Source: Limosilactobacillus panis
GTDB taxonomy: Bacteria; Bacillota; Bacilli; Lactobacillales; Lactobacillaceae
Assembly: GCF_019797825.1 (NCBI RefSeq)
Contig: NZ_CP081855.1
Location: 2,007,551 to 2,071,550, forward strand
Direction of reading: 5' to 3'
DNA: 64,000 bases
A program made the position numbers and the translations under genes. The notes beneath the pieces were generated by a model. It saw nothing but the letters and a program-made list of their open reading frames with translations. It was not told the origin of the DNA and did no database searches. Positions 1 to 8,281 of this stretch are shown one piece after another (positions within the stretch are counted from its first letter, which is position 1; every line of letters starts with the position of its first letter).

Positions 1-29
1 TTTTTCACTGACCACCTTAACTAATTAAT

Positions 30-896
30 ATGGATGTGAGCATTTTGAAAAAATTCTCCCTAATTACAATATTAACCATCATTTTAACTTTCTGTTGCCT
101 TACCGTTTCGCGCCGGGCAATGGCCATCCAGCACTACCGGCAGTCAACCGTGCCAGCCATCTTCATCCACGGCTGGGGCTCCAGTGCCCGGGCAGAAGAC
201 AAGATGGCCCGGGCTGCCCAACGTGCCGGCGTGACCAAGACGATTATCCGTGCCAACGTCGACCGCCAGGGAAAGGTGTCGTTTGACCGAAGCCTCCCCA
301 AGGGGGCAGTCAACCCCATCGTGGAGGTCAACCTCGCTGATAATAAGCTTAGCCACTACCAGGACAACTACACGGCCGGTTACCACCACGGCGGCACCTA
401 CGTCAAGAACGTGGTTAACGCCTTAGAAAAACGCGGTAACTACCCGGCATTTAACTTTGTGGGGCACTCGATGGGTAACCTAGAGATTGCCAACTACATC
501 AATGACAATGCCGGTCACCTGCCGAAGATCAACCACCTGGTTGCTATTGCTGGCCACTATAATGGACTGGTCGGACAATCGACAGCCGAAAGTGCGGTTA
601 GCCAGGAGGGTAAGCCAACGCGGGAGAACTCCTGCTTCAAGGCCCTCCGTTCTCTCCGGCAAAACTTCCCCCGCAATACCCGGGTGTTAAACATCTACGG
701 TAACCTTGACAACGGCTCTAACTCCGACGGTGACGTCCCCGTTAACTCGGCAAAGTCGTTGAAGTACCTGGTTGCTAATCGGGCAAAATCTTACCAGGAG
801 CTTGAGCTGCACGGCAAAAGTGCCCAGCACAGCCGGCTTCACAACAATAACCACCAGGTTGACCAGGCGTTGATCAACTTTCTGTGGGCAAAATAG
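30..896 (+). CDS. Membrane-anchored alpha/beta hydrolase, DUF915 family
   Basis: A 288-residue protein with an N-terminal hydrophobic segment (residues about 8-28) that acts as a signal peptide or anchor, so the catalytic part should lie outside the membrane. An oxyanion-type HGWGSS motif sits near residue 47 and the nucleophile elbow GHSMGN places the catalytic serine at residue 147. This pattern matches the DUF915 lipase-like hydrolases common in lactobacilli; the physiological substrate is unknown. A paralogue with the same serine spacing lies at 48706-49578. No strong ribosome binding site precedes the ATG, and a TTG fifteen bases downstream is an alternative start. A terminator follows directly. 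Confidence 0.8.
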   Translation: MDVSILKKFSLITILTIILTFCCLTVSRRAMAIQHYRQSTVPAIFIHGWGSSARAEDKMARAAQRAGVTKTIIRANVDRQGKVSFDRSLPKGAVNPIVEVNLADNKLSHYQDNYTAGYHHGGTYVKNVVNALEKRGNYPAFNFVGHSMGNLEIANYINDNAGHLPKINHLVAIAGHYNGLVGQSTAESAVSQEGKPTRENSCFKALRSLRQNFPRNTRVLNIYGNLDNGSNSDGDVPVNSAKSLKYLVANRAKSYQELELHGKSAQHSRLHNNNHQVDQALINFLWAK

Positions 897-937
897 GATA
901 AAGGGATCCCCCTCCCTTCATATAGCCTTTACTACTC

Positions 938-969
938 AACGACTAGGAAATTATTCCTGGTCGTTTTTT
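938..969 (+). terminator. Rho-independent terminator after the DUF915 hydrolase
   Basis: The arms AACGACTAGGAA and TTCCTGGTCGTT form a stem with one mismatch, followed by a run of six T. It closes the plus-strand hydrolase gene. Confidence 0.75.
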
Positions 970-973
970 GCTG

Positions 974-1017
974 TTTAAAAATTTCACCGGCTACCCTGTT
1001 GTCGGTAGTCGGTGAAA
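974..1017 (-). terminator. Rho-independent terminator of the MFS/GH120 operon
   Basis: An inverted repeat (ATTTCACCG-CTACC paired with GGTAG-CGGTGAAAT, 981-1017) is followed on the minus strand by a short T tract. It lies just beyond the stop codon of the minus-strand MFS gene and faces the terminator of the convergent hydrolase. Confidence 0.7.
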
Positions 1018-1049
1018 TAATGTGTAAGTTAGTTATTTAATAATTGCAG

Positions 1050-2315
1050 TTACTTAATTCCTTTAATGAAGAAGATCAAAATTGAACCTAAAACAGCTGA
1101 AGCACAGGCTGCAGGGAAGATATATCCATAGCTACCCATGTTAATTGCCGTTGCGGCAACAATTGGGCCAAAAATCTGCCCGGCACTGTTTGCCATGTTC
1201 AACAGCCCTAAGTCTTTAGCAGCAGTCTTTTCGTTTGGTAATACATCAATGTTCAACGCCTGATCCACGGAATTGTACATTCCAAATCCAATTCCGGCAA
1301 TCACTGCGTATGCTAACATTCCCCAAGTATTTGTTGTTAGCCGTGGGACAAATACCCCTAAGGCAATGATCAGGCCAGCAGTAATAACGGGCATCTTCCG
1401 AACCTTCATCTTATCGGCCAGTGGTCCCGAGATTAGTGACATGATAATCGCGGTAATCATCAAAATTATCGAAATTAGTGAAACATATTGCTGAACCGCG
1501 CCACCCTTGAGTTTGATGTAGTCAGTAAAAATATATAGGGTATAGCCCGAAATGGCAAATTGAGAAATGATAATCATAAATTTACCAAATAGAGCTAGAT
1601 AGAAATTACGGGCGTTATGGGTTGGGAAGACGAAGTTAGCAGAAAATGCCTTCCAACCATCAATCTTTTCAACGGGCATATCCTTAGTTGACTGCTCGTG
1701 TAAAATCAGCGCCGCAATTGGCCCAGATACTAAAGTCATCGTAGCCATAACGTAAAAGCCCATTGTGTTATTGTACAAGAAATGGGAACCAATTACTGGT
1801 CCTAATCCTTGTGCGGCAGCGGTCCCTAACGCATACATCCCGGACATCGTGCCCCGGAATTGTTCAGAGGTCCGGTCGGCAATTACCGCGACCAATGGCG
1901 CCACAATCATATTTTGGAAAAGGACATATACAGAGTCACCGACAACAACACCAAATGCTGTCTTGGCATGACTCCAGGCAATAATACTAATGAATGAACC
2001 AATTGAACCAACAATTATCCATGGCGTCCGCCGCCCCCAACGTGAGCGGGTCCGGTCAGAAAGGCCACCCCAGATAATATTCGAAATTGTTGCCACGATC
2101 ATTGCGACCGCAGACATTGTTGCAATAACGTTTTGCTTCGTTGCCGGATCAATATCTTGGACCAGTTTTGGAACTGTTACCCCAACTAATCCAAGGTAAG
2201 GGCCAACCCAAAGAAAGTAACCCAGAACAATCCCAATACAAGTTCTTACTGGAAACTTCTTCTGCTCTTCGTTAGTTGGCGTTTGCCATGGTTTTCTTTC
2301 GGTCGAATTATCCAT
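1050..2315 (-). CDS. MFS transporter, probable xylo-oligosaccharide permease
   Basis: A polytopic membrane protein of 421 residues with about twelve hydrophobic segments. The cytoplasmic loop after TM2 carries a GGLSDRTRSRWGRR motif, the signature of the major facilitator superfamily and of GPH-like sugar carriers. It lies 50 bases downstream of the GH120 beta-xylosidase gene on the same strand, so it probably imports the enzyme's substrate; this is inference from context. The ATG at 2315 has an AAGGAA ribosome binding site at a normal distance, whereas the GTG at 2324 sits too close to it. The operon is probably controlled by the divergent AraC regulator and CcpA. Confidence 0.85.
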   Translation of the reverse strand: MDNSTERKPWQTPTNEEQKKFPVRTCIGIVLGYFLWVGPYLGLVGVTVPKLVQDIDPATKQNVIATMSAVAMIVATISNIIWGGLSDRTRSRWGRRTPWIIVGSIGSFISIIAWSHAKTAFGVVVGDSVYVLFQNMIVAPLVAVIADRTSEQFRGTMSGMYALGTAAAQGLGPVIGSHFLYNNTMGFYVMATMTLVSGPIAALILHEQSTKDMPVEKIDGWKAFSANFVFPTHNARNFYLALFGKFMIIISQFAISGYTLYIFTDYIKLKGGAVQQYVSLISIILMITAIIMSLISGPLADKMKVRKMPVITAGLIIALGVFVPRLTTNTWGMLAYAVIAGIGFGMYNSVDQALNIDVLPNEKTAAKDLGLLNMANSAGQIFGPIVAATAINMGSYGYIFPAACASAVLGSILIFFIKGIK

Positions 2316-2365
2316 ATTTTTCACATTCCTTTTTAATCACGTCATTCAATACTTAGCAAATGACC

Positions 2366-4372
2366 CTACTCTTTCCAGAGGGCCTTGCCAACTGCATCGC
2401 TTGACGCAAACGGTCCGGGGATGGTCGAAATACCACGGTGGTTGCCAAAATAGTCTTCACTAATCTGGATATCGTCACCTTCAGGCGTTTCAAATCGTTG
2501 CTCTGGCTCGAATGCTTCGCCCAGGATATCCGAGTTAATAATGTTCGTCTTATAATTACCAATTAGGTCGTAGACGTTCGTTTCAATTACTGGCTTACCG
2601 TCTTCTTCAACTAGTTCAACCTTGGCTTCGTCATGGTCGTTAACCAGATTGTTAACTTCTTTCTTCCATGCCTTAGCACCATTTAGATAAACGTTGCCAC
2701 CGGCCCAAACTGGAAGGTGACCCAGGTGGTATGGCTGAAGATCATTCATATCATTTTCCTTGGCGTAGGTACCTTCAAGGCGTTTGAACGGTGCATACCA
2801 CTCGTCATAAGTCGGGTAGTCATCAAAGACAAAGGTCCCAACTTCTTCATTATCTTCAGGGTTAGCTTCTGGAGCCCACTTTTGAACAAAGATGTTGTTG
2901 TAGAAACGATCATCCCCGTGCAGAATAGTCGAGAAGCCAGCTACTTCAGTCCGGTGTGGAATGTGGTATGGCGTGTACCGTTGACGGTCAGGGCCCTTGC
3001 CTGGATAATCCGTCCCGGTGCCAACATAGGTAAATGAGCCAAGAATTAAGTTATTAACCACCCCAAGGCCCTGGGTAGGAATCTTCAAGGAGTCTTTAGA
3101 AAGCAGGAGGTTGTTATCAATCAGCGTTGGCCCGTGACCAACCTCAACCCAGATATCCTGGCTCTCCATTGCTCCATTAAGGCGGTGAGCAGTACCATCT
3201 GGTGCATAGTTGTGGTCAAACAGGTTTTGAGTGATTCGGGTTCCTTGAGCTTCCCAATCACACCAGAGGCCCATTGTACAGTGGTCAAAGTGGTTCCGCC
3301 GGTAAATTACATCGATTGCCGCATGCATCTTAATACCGGCAATTTCGGCTCCGGCAAGTTCCTGCATATTGTTGATGTGATGAACGTGGTTGTCTTCAAT
3401 CAGACTGAAGACACCCCCTTGCCGGCCAACAATTCCGTCTTGTTCGCAATCGTGAATGTTACACCGCCGAACGATGTGGTGACCAATCTTTTCCTTCAGC
3501 CAACCATCGTATTGTCCCCGACAAACGGCTTCCCGTTCCATTTGGGTTGGACTCTTGATGTGTTTGTAAGTAAAGTAGTGGTCATTATTAGGATCCTTAT
3601 ACTTACCAAGGGAAATTCCTGCACACCGACTCAAGCTAATATCACAGTCTTCAATGATCCAGCCCTTTGACCAGTGAGGACCAATCATTCCATCTTGAAA
3701 GGCTGCCGGTGGAGCCCAAGTGGTAGCCGCCTTGTTAACGGTGAAACCGGCAAAAGTGATGTAGTTAACACCCGTCTTCTTTGGCCAGAAGCATTCCCGC
3801 CGGACATTGATATCAACGTCTTCATGGTTAGGATTCTTGCCTTGGAAGTTAGCGTAAATGACCGTCTCGTTTCGGTCCTCATCTTGTTCGGTGTACCACT
3901 TGTAAACTGAATTTGCCGGATCCCATGAGCGGGCATAAACTTCACCCTTAATACAATCTTCTAGCGAAGTAGTTTCATAGAAGTGGATGTTATTCATGTA
4001 AACAGCCCCGGTGTGCTTATCAACTGGGCCGAAGTACCAGTCACCGACAACAAACGTCGTATATGGGTTATATGAACCAAAAATACTGTTATTAATCCGG
4101 GTAACCCAAACGTTGCCCTTGTACTTTTCCCAGTTAGTTACCTTTTCTGCTCCGGTAATTGTCGCCTTGAGGGGTTCAACACTGCGGTAAACAATCCGGG
4201 CATCCTTTGTTCCGGCATGAATTGGGTTAACATTTTCCCGGTAAGTACCAGGGAACACGAGAACTTCATCACCAGGTTCAGCAACCTGGGCAGCCTCGTT
4301 AATTAACTTGAAAGGTCGTTCTTGAGTACCGTTGCCGTCAAATGTCGCATTAGCATCAACATAAATCTTCAT
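2366..4372 (-). CDS. GH120 beta-xylosidase (cytoplasmic, parallel beta-helix)
   Basis: A 668-residue protein without a signal peptide. It opens with a DUF1565-like beta-helix start (IYVDANATFDGNGTQERPF) and has the repeated short strands of a right-handed parallel beta-helix. A CDWEAQGTRITQN block near residue 371 and an IWVEVGHGP block near residue 406 match the two catalytic blocks of GH120 beta-xylosidases. The predicted nucleophile is Asp372 and the acid/base Glu410, with about 15 extra residues between them relative to XylC as I remember it. GH120 enzymes release xylose from short xylo-oligosaccharides. A GGAG ribosome binding site precedes the ATG. The MFS gene follows and an AraC regulator is divergent, forming a compact utilisation locus. 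Confidence 0.85.
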   Translation of the reverse strand: MKIYVDANATFDGNGTQERPFKLINEAAQVAEPGDEVLVFPGTYRENVNPIHAGTKDARIVYRSVEPLKATITGAEKVTNWEKYKGNVWVTRINNSIFGSYNPYTTFVVGDWYFGPVDKHTGAVYMNNIHFYETTSLEDCIKGEVYARSWDPANSVYKWYTEQDEDRNETVIYANFQGKNPNHEDVDINVRRECFWPKKTGVNYITFAGFTVNKAATTWAPPAAFQDGMIGPHWSKGWIIEDCDISLSRCAGISLGKYKDPNNDHYFTYKHIKSPTQMEREAVCRGQYDGWLKEKIGHHIVRRCNIHDCEQDGIVGRQGGVFSLIEDNHVHHINNMQELAGAEIAGIKMHAAIDVIYRRNHFDHCTMGLWCDWEAQGTRITQNLFDHNYAPDGTAHRLNGAMESQDIWVEVGHGPTLIDNNLLLSKDSLKIPTQGLGVVNNLILGSFTYVGTGTDYPGKGPDRQRYTPYHIPHRTEVAGFSTILHGDDRFYNNIFVQKWAPEANPEDNEEVGTFVFDDYPTYDEWYAPFKRLEGTYAKENDMNDLQPYHLGHLPVWAGGNVYLNGAKAWKKEVNNLVNDHDEAKVELVEEDGKPVIETNVYDLIGNYKTNIINSDILGEAFEPEQRFETPEGDDIQISEDYFGNHRGISTIPGPFASSDAVGKALWKE

Positions 4373-4420
4373 TCATGACAGCTCCAATCATTTTGTGTAA
4401 AATTAAATAGTAACAATACC

Positions 4421-4434
4421 TGCAAGCGCTTACG
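4421..4434. promoter_or_regulatory. cre-like site (CcpA) upstream of the GH120 gene
   Basis: TGCAAGCGCTTACG matches the catabolite-responsive element consensus TGNAANCGNWWNCA except at the last base. It lies 49 bases before the GH120 start, in the divergent intergenic region, and overlaps a possible -35 (TTGCAG) on the minus strand. Glucose repression through CcpA is therefore likely. Confidence 0.65.
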
Positions 4435-4515
4435 TATTTAATTATGCAGAATCAATTCGGGGATATCTTGCATTTTTCTACGAATTTTTGGATATAAGTA
4501 AGTGGAGGGATTTTT

Positions 4516-5691
4516 ATGAATCTATTACGTCAGTACCTCAGAACAACTAGTTTTGCTTACAGTATCATCAGAAACGGCCAGACTATTGAAAAAGATCGGG
4601 ATAACTTACTGGCGGGAACGTTCAATGCAAAAAAATTCGCCCTCACCAGCAGGCAAAGACGACTCGTTACTTTTTACAAACTTAAGGGACAAAATATTAT
4701 CACCGCTATTATTAGACATCACAATTACTACTACGTAATTGGACCCGTTATTATCAGCACCAATGACCAAGATAAGACACCCCAGCCTTTCTTAGTCAGC
4801 AGTGCCCACCTAAAGCATTTCTCGGCGGATCGTTTCATTATGGTTATTGCCCTATGCATTAACCTGTTAGGCGCATACATCAATTCTAAAAAACTGCAGC
4901 TTCGTTACCGGCGACCCGTTTATACCAACACAAGCTTTAAGAAGAGCAGTTTCATCCGTCTGAACAACAATGGTGCCCATGTTAACTACGCCTTTGAAAA
5001 GCAAATCAATAATGCTATCCTTTGTAGCGACCAAGCGGAAATTCATACGGCCTTAACCCGCTTATACCAGTCCGGGCGAATTGGCATTTTGAGCAATAAG
5101 GGTGAATTACGCAATATCATTGACTTTGGCATCATTGTTATTTCAACCAACATCCGGGTAGCCTTAAGAAGCGGGATGAACTTCGAACTTGCTTACAGTC
5201 TGAACGATTACTACGTTCACCGTTTAGAAGAGCAAAAGTCGTTTCATGCCGTCATCAAATGCATTGAAGATAATTTAACCGACCTCAGCAAAGAAGTTAA
5301 GCACGATATTACTGCCGGTATGCCACCGACAATTGTCCGGGCCTACCGTATCGTATCGACAAATCCCCAGGAGGACATTACGATTGTGGAAGTAGCGAAG
5401 CAGCTCAACATTTCACCAAACTACTTTTCCAGTCAGTTTAAAAAGTGGATGGGAATTAGTTTTACTCAGTTCCGAATTCTCGAAAAAATCAACTGTGCTA
5501 TCACTCTTCTCGTTTCATCAAACATGAACGTTTCAGAAATTGCAGCCCTACTTCACTTTAACGACCAGGCTTACTTTGCTAACCAATTTAAAAAGCACAC
5601 CGGGTTTTCGCCAAACCAGGTGCGCAATAATCCTATTCTTATTAGTGATTGGAATATCTATAACTATCTAAAGGGTAAGTGTCGATTATAG
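4516..5691 (+). CDS. AraC-family transcriptional regulator of the xyloside locus
   Basis: A 391-residue regulator whose last 100 residues hold the two helix-turn-helix motifs of AraC/XylS proteins (ITIVEVAKQLNISPNYFSSQFKK and MNVSEIAALLHFNDQAYFANQFKK, followed by a TGFSPNQVR end). The N-terminal 280 residues are not a recognisable cupin and resemble the YSIRK/GAF-less sensory regions of lactobacillar AraC proteins; no ligand can be assigned. It is divergent from the GH120-MFS pair and is probably their activator. A GGAGGG ribosome binding site lies eight bases before the ATG. Its stop codon abuts the stop of the convergent gene. Confidence 0.85.
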   Translation: MNLLRQYLRTTSFAYSIIRNGQTIEKDRDNLLAGTFNAKKFALTSRQRRLVTFYKLKGQNIITAIIRHHNYYYVIGPVIISTNDQDKTPQPFLVSSAHLKHFSADRFIMVIALCINLLGAYINSKKLQLRYRRPVYTNTSFKKSSFIRLNNNGAHVNYAFEKQINNAILCSDQAEIHTALTRLYQSGRIGILSNKGELRNIIDFGIIVISTNIRVALRSGMNFELAYSLNDYYVHRLEEQKSFHAVIKCIEDNLTDLSKEVKHDITAGMPPTIVRAYRIVSTNPQEDITIVEVAKQLNISPNYFSSQFKKWMGISFTQFRILEKINCAITLLVSSNMNVSEIAALLHFNDQAYFANQFKKHTGFSPNQVRNNPILISDWNIYNYLKGKCRL

Positions 5692-6993
5692 TTACTTACA
5701 TTCTTCCTTACCCATCATAATCTTCAAGATAACGGGGCCCGAGGCTGCCAAGCCACTCCGGGTTAGCTCACCGAGGCCACGGATTGTTTCGTCGACAGAG
5801 TTACTTACCAAGCCATTGGTCCCCGGAATCGTTACCCCTTGCAGGGCCAAGTTGACCGCCTTAAACATTGTCTGAACCGAGGTCGCTACCTTGATGGCGC
5901 AGGAACAGCCCGCCCCATCGCAGACCATTCCGGCAGCATCCCCAATCATGTTCTTAATTGCTCGACCGGCCACCTCGATGTCGCCGCTCAACAGGTAAGC
6001 AATTCCCGTGGCAGCGCCCATCGCAGCGGCATAGGTTGCACAGTAGGCTGACAGGATCGGCAAAAATGAGTGCACGTAGATTGCAGTCAGGTGGGATAGG
6101 GCCAGGGCCCTGATTAGCTGCTCGTCAGACGCCTGCTGCGCTTTGGCCACAACGCACACCGGGACGGTCGCCGTGATTCCCTGGTTCCCGGAACCGGAGT
6201 TAGTAATTGCCGGCAGCGGGGCGCCACCCATCCGCGCATCCGAAGCGGCGGCGGTGTATGACACCAGCCGGTTCAACAGGGAGTTATCGTAGCCCAGACT
6301 CTGTGAGTTATTCATCGCCCGGCCGACCCGCATCCCGTAGTCATGCGACAGCCCCTCCTTTGCCAGGGCCATGTTATCGACCTGGGCAAGTTTGATAAAT
6401 TTCAACTCCTCTAGTGGCGCCGTTGTTGCCAAGTCCCAAATCTCCTGGAGCCGGCCCTGCTGCATGAAGAGTTCCCAGTCGGCCAGAGAATCAACTGCGG
6501 GGCGTTCCTTTTCAAACACCACCGCCCCATTTTTCTTGATGCAGTAATTGTTCGTATGGTCCGCCGCAATGTAAACCTCTGCAGTATTACCGCTGACGGT
6601 GGTAACCTTCACCTGAACGTAAAGCTTATCCTTGACGTCGGCCAGGGAAACGTGAATCTTGCCAGAGCACGCCAAATCAGCAACCTGCTTGACCCCGGCG
6701 GCTGAGATTTCCGGAATCACCTTCATCCCCTTGCTAGGATCACCGAACAGGTAGCCCACGGCCGCCGCAACGGGAAGACCGGGTTTCCCGGTTCCCGGAA
6801 CAATCACCGCAATTGCGTTCTTCATGATATTCATTGATACACGAACGTCAATTTTAGCGGGCTCCTCATGGCCTAACTGTTCTGCACAAGTGGCAACGGC
6901 AAAAGCGACTGCAACGGGTTCCGTACACCCGATTGCGACTGATACCCCGTTGTGGAGGGCCTTCAAATACATTGCCTTCTTACTAGCTTCCAT
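5692..6993 (-). CDS. L-cysteine desulfidase family protein (CyuA/YhaM, UPF0597)
   Basis: A 433-residue cytosolic protein of the UPF0597/serine dehydratase alpha-like family. Cysteine 23 in the motif AIGCTEP, together with the CDGAGCSC cysteines near the C-terminus, are the expected ligands for an iron-sulfur cluster. Family members cleave L-cysteine to pyruvate, ammonia and sulfide. The start at 6993 is chosen because GAGGAGG lies seven bases upstream; a longer in-frame extension to 7044 has no such site. A 14-bp perfect palindrome lies inside that extension, probably in the 5' leader. It follows the HxlR gene on the same strand but with its own promoter-like region. Confidence 0.8.
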   Translation of the reverse strand: MEASKKAMYLKALHNGVSVAIGCTEPVAVAFAVATCAEQLGHEEPAKIDVRVSMNIMKNAIAVIVPGTGKPGLPVAAAVGYLFGDPSKGMKVIPEISAAGVKQVADLACSGKIHVSLADVKDKLYVQVKVTTVSGNTAEVYIAADHTNNYCIKKNGAVVFEKERPAVDSLADWELFMQQGRLQEIWDLATTAPLEELKFIKLAQVDNMALAKEGLSHDYGMRVGRAMNNSQSLGYDNSLLNRLVSYTAAASDARMGGAPLPAITNSGSGNQGITATVPVCVVAKAQQASDEQLIRALALSHLTAIYVHSFLPILSAYCATYAAAMGAATGIAYLLSGDIEVAGRAIKNMIGDAAGMVCDGAGCSCAIKVATSVQTMFKAVNLALQGVTIPGTNGLVSNSVDETIRGLGELTRSGLAASGPVILKIMMGKEECK

Positions 6994-7030
6994 CTTTTCC
7001 TCCTCATGTGAAACCTTATTCCGACGGGTG

Positions 7031-7044
7031 GTGAAACGTTTCAC
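7031..7044. promoter_or_regulatory. Perfect 14-bp palindrome in the cysteine desulfidase leader
   Basis: GTGAAACGTTTCAC is a perfect palindrome lying downstream of a TATAAT box on the minus strand (about 7065) and upstream of the start codon. It could be an operator. It is too short for a canonical cre and lacks the parS core. Confidence 0.4.
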
Positions 7045-7072
7045 ATACTTCTTTCATATTAAATTATATCAT

Positions 7073-7106
7073 CTTGATAATTTTTTATCACTAATAAATT
7101 ATCAAG
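7073..7106. promoter_or_regulatory. Inverted repeat between hxlR and the desulfidase gene
   Basis: CTTGATAATT and AATTATCAAG form perfect 10-bp arms around an A/T-rich 14-base centre, immediately upstream of the TATAAT box for the desulfidase gene. It is either an operator or a weak terminator of the HxlR gene; no T tract supports the second reading. Confidence 0.4.
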
Positions 7107-7131
7107 TTTACGGAAAAGATTTCAACAATGG

Positions 7132-7440
7132 TTAACCTTGTTTCCCCCAGTCCTGCATTCCTTCAATAACGGGACCCAGCTGCTTGCCCCGGCTTGTCAA
7201 GGAGTATTCAGTTTTCGGGGGAACCGTTACGTAGACCCGCTTCTTGACAATCCCGTCGGCCGTCAATTCCTTTAGCTGAAGGGCCAGCATTCGCCGTGTG
7301 CAATCGGGCAATTTCTCCTGTAATTCACTAAAGCGACAGACCGGCGTGTGTAGGAGAACGTGAATAATGACCGCCTTCCATTTTCCCGCAATTGCTTGAA
7401 TTGTCTGGTCAATTGGGCAACCCTTGATTGCTTTACTCAT
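7132..7440 (-). CDS. HxlR-family redox/aldehyde-responsive regulator
   Basis: A small winged-helix protein of 102 residues with the HxlR hallmarks: CPIDQTIQAIAGKWKAVIIHVLL at the start, then a recognition helix ending CTRRMLALQLKEL and a PPKTEYSLTSRG wing. A cysteine at residue 8 is the usual sensor position in YodB-type members; that role is inference. It is divergent from a nitroreductase gene, with a perfect palindrome over that gene's -10 box, which fits repression of the neighbour. A GGGGTGAG ribosome binding site precedes the ATG. Confidence 0.85.
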   Translation of the reverse strand: MSKAIKGCPIDQTIQAIAGKWKAVIIHVLLHTPVCRFSELQEKLPDCTRRMLALQLKELTADGIVKKRVYVTVPPKTEYSLTSRGKQLGPVIEGMQDWGKQG

Positions 7441-7491
7441 TTTCTCACCCCGCTTTTTATCAATTATACCAGGTGAAAAATAATTCCCCTC

Positions 7492-7526
7492 TTGTATTGT
7501 CTCAATAGACTGGTTACTATTAGTAA
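7492..7526 (+). promoter_or_regulatory. Promoter with HxlR/YodB-type operator for the nitroreductase
   Basis: TTGTAT (7492-7497) and TACTAT (7515-7520) are separated by 17 bases. The perfect palindrome TTACTATTAGTAA (7514-7526) covers the -10 box. Its sequence resembles the box recognised by Bacillus YodB, so the divergent HxlR protein is the likely repressor. Confidence 0.65.
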
Positions 7527-7556
7527 GTGAAATGAATGAACAAGGAGGAATTAACT

Positions 7557-8159
7557 ATGAAATCAAAATTAAATGAATTATTAGCTAAGCGGCGCAGCAT
7601 TTACGCCCTGGGTAACCAGGTTAACGCCCAACCTGAAGAGATCTTTGACCTGGTGAAGACCACCGTCCGTAACTCACCAAGTGCCTTCAATAGTCAAACC
7701 GTCCGGGCAGTTGTCCTCTTTAATCAGTCATCAAATAAGGTGTGGGACATCGTTGAAGAAGCACTGCAGAAGATCGTTAAGGACCCGGCCGCTTTCCAGA
7801 AGACCAAGGAAAAGATTGCCAGCTTCCGCGTCGGTTACGGGACAATCCTCTACCTCACTGACACGGAGACCGTTCACAAGCTAGAAAAGCAGTTCCCATC
7901 CTATGCCGCCAACTTTGGCCCGTGGGCAGAACAAGCAATCGGTGGTGCCCAGCAGGCGATCTGGGCCGCACTGGCCGAACAGGGGATTGGCGCAAGCCTC
8001 CAGCACTACAACCCGCTGATTGACGACGCCATTCACGAAGCATTCAACCTCCCCGCCAGCTGGCAATTGCGGGCTGAAATGCCGTTTGGCTCAATCGAAG
8101 CCCCTGCTGGAAAGAAGGATTACCTAGCAGAAAGCGACGTCTTCAAGCTGATTAAGTAA
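7557..8159 (+). CDS. Nitroreductase family protein (Frm2/Hbn1-like)
   Basis: A 200-residue FMN-dependent oxidoreductase of the short Frm2-like nitroreductase group. It has an RRSIYALG start, a SPSAFNSQTVRAVVL flavin-binding segment and an AIWAALAEQGIGASLQHYNP stretch. Such enzymes reduce nitro compounds and quinones in the cytosol. The ATG at 7557 follows AAGGAGG at the ideal distance; the upstream ATG at 7536 contains that ribosome binding site within its extension and is rejected. The gene is divergent from and probably repressed by the HxlR regulator, and ends in a strong terminator. Confidence 0.85.
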   Translation: MKSKLNELLAKRRSIYALGNQVNAQPEEIFDLVKTTVRNSPSAFNSQTVRAVVLFNQSSNKVWDIVEEALQKIVKDPAAFQKTKEKIASFRVGYGTILYLTDTETVHKLEKQFPSYAANFGPWAEQAIGGAQQAIWAALAEQGIGASLQHYNPLIDDAIHEAFNLPASWQLRAEMPFGSIEAPAGKKDYLAESDVFKLIK

Positions 8160-8171
8160 CTACTAGCGAAG

Positions 8172-8206
8172 AAACCCCTCACGGCCCACAAGCCACGAGG
8201 GGTTTT
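8172..8206 (+). terminator. Rho-independent terminator after the nitroreductase
   Basis: AAACCCCTC pairs with GAGGGGTTT around a short GC-rich inner stem. It ends in TTTT, four bases before a parS-like site. Confidence 0.8.
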
Positions 8207-8209
8207 GCA

Positions 8210-8225
8210 TGTTTCATGTGAAACA
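8210..8225. promoter_or_regulatory. parS-like ParB binding site 1
   Basis: TGTTTCATGTGAAACA is a 16-bp near-palindrome, two substitutions from the Bacillus parS consensus TGTTCCACGTGAAACA. It lies between genes about 56 kb from the dnaA end. Confidence 0.7.
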
Positions 8226-8281
8226 CGACACCACTTATCCGGGAAAGGGGGTAAAATAAAGGGAGAAAGGGGACGGCAAAT

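Noticed and set aside
3134..3670. 178-codon open frame opposite the GH120 gene
   Set aside because: It is antisense to a well-supported enzyme and has no ribosome binding site or recognisable domain.
7031..7044. GTGAAACGTTTCAC as a parS or cre site
   Set aside because: It lacks the parS flanking bases and has 12-bp rather than 14-bp cre spacing; kept only as a palindrome.
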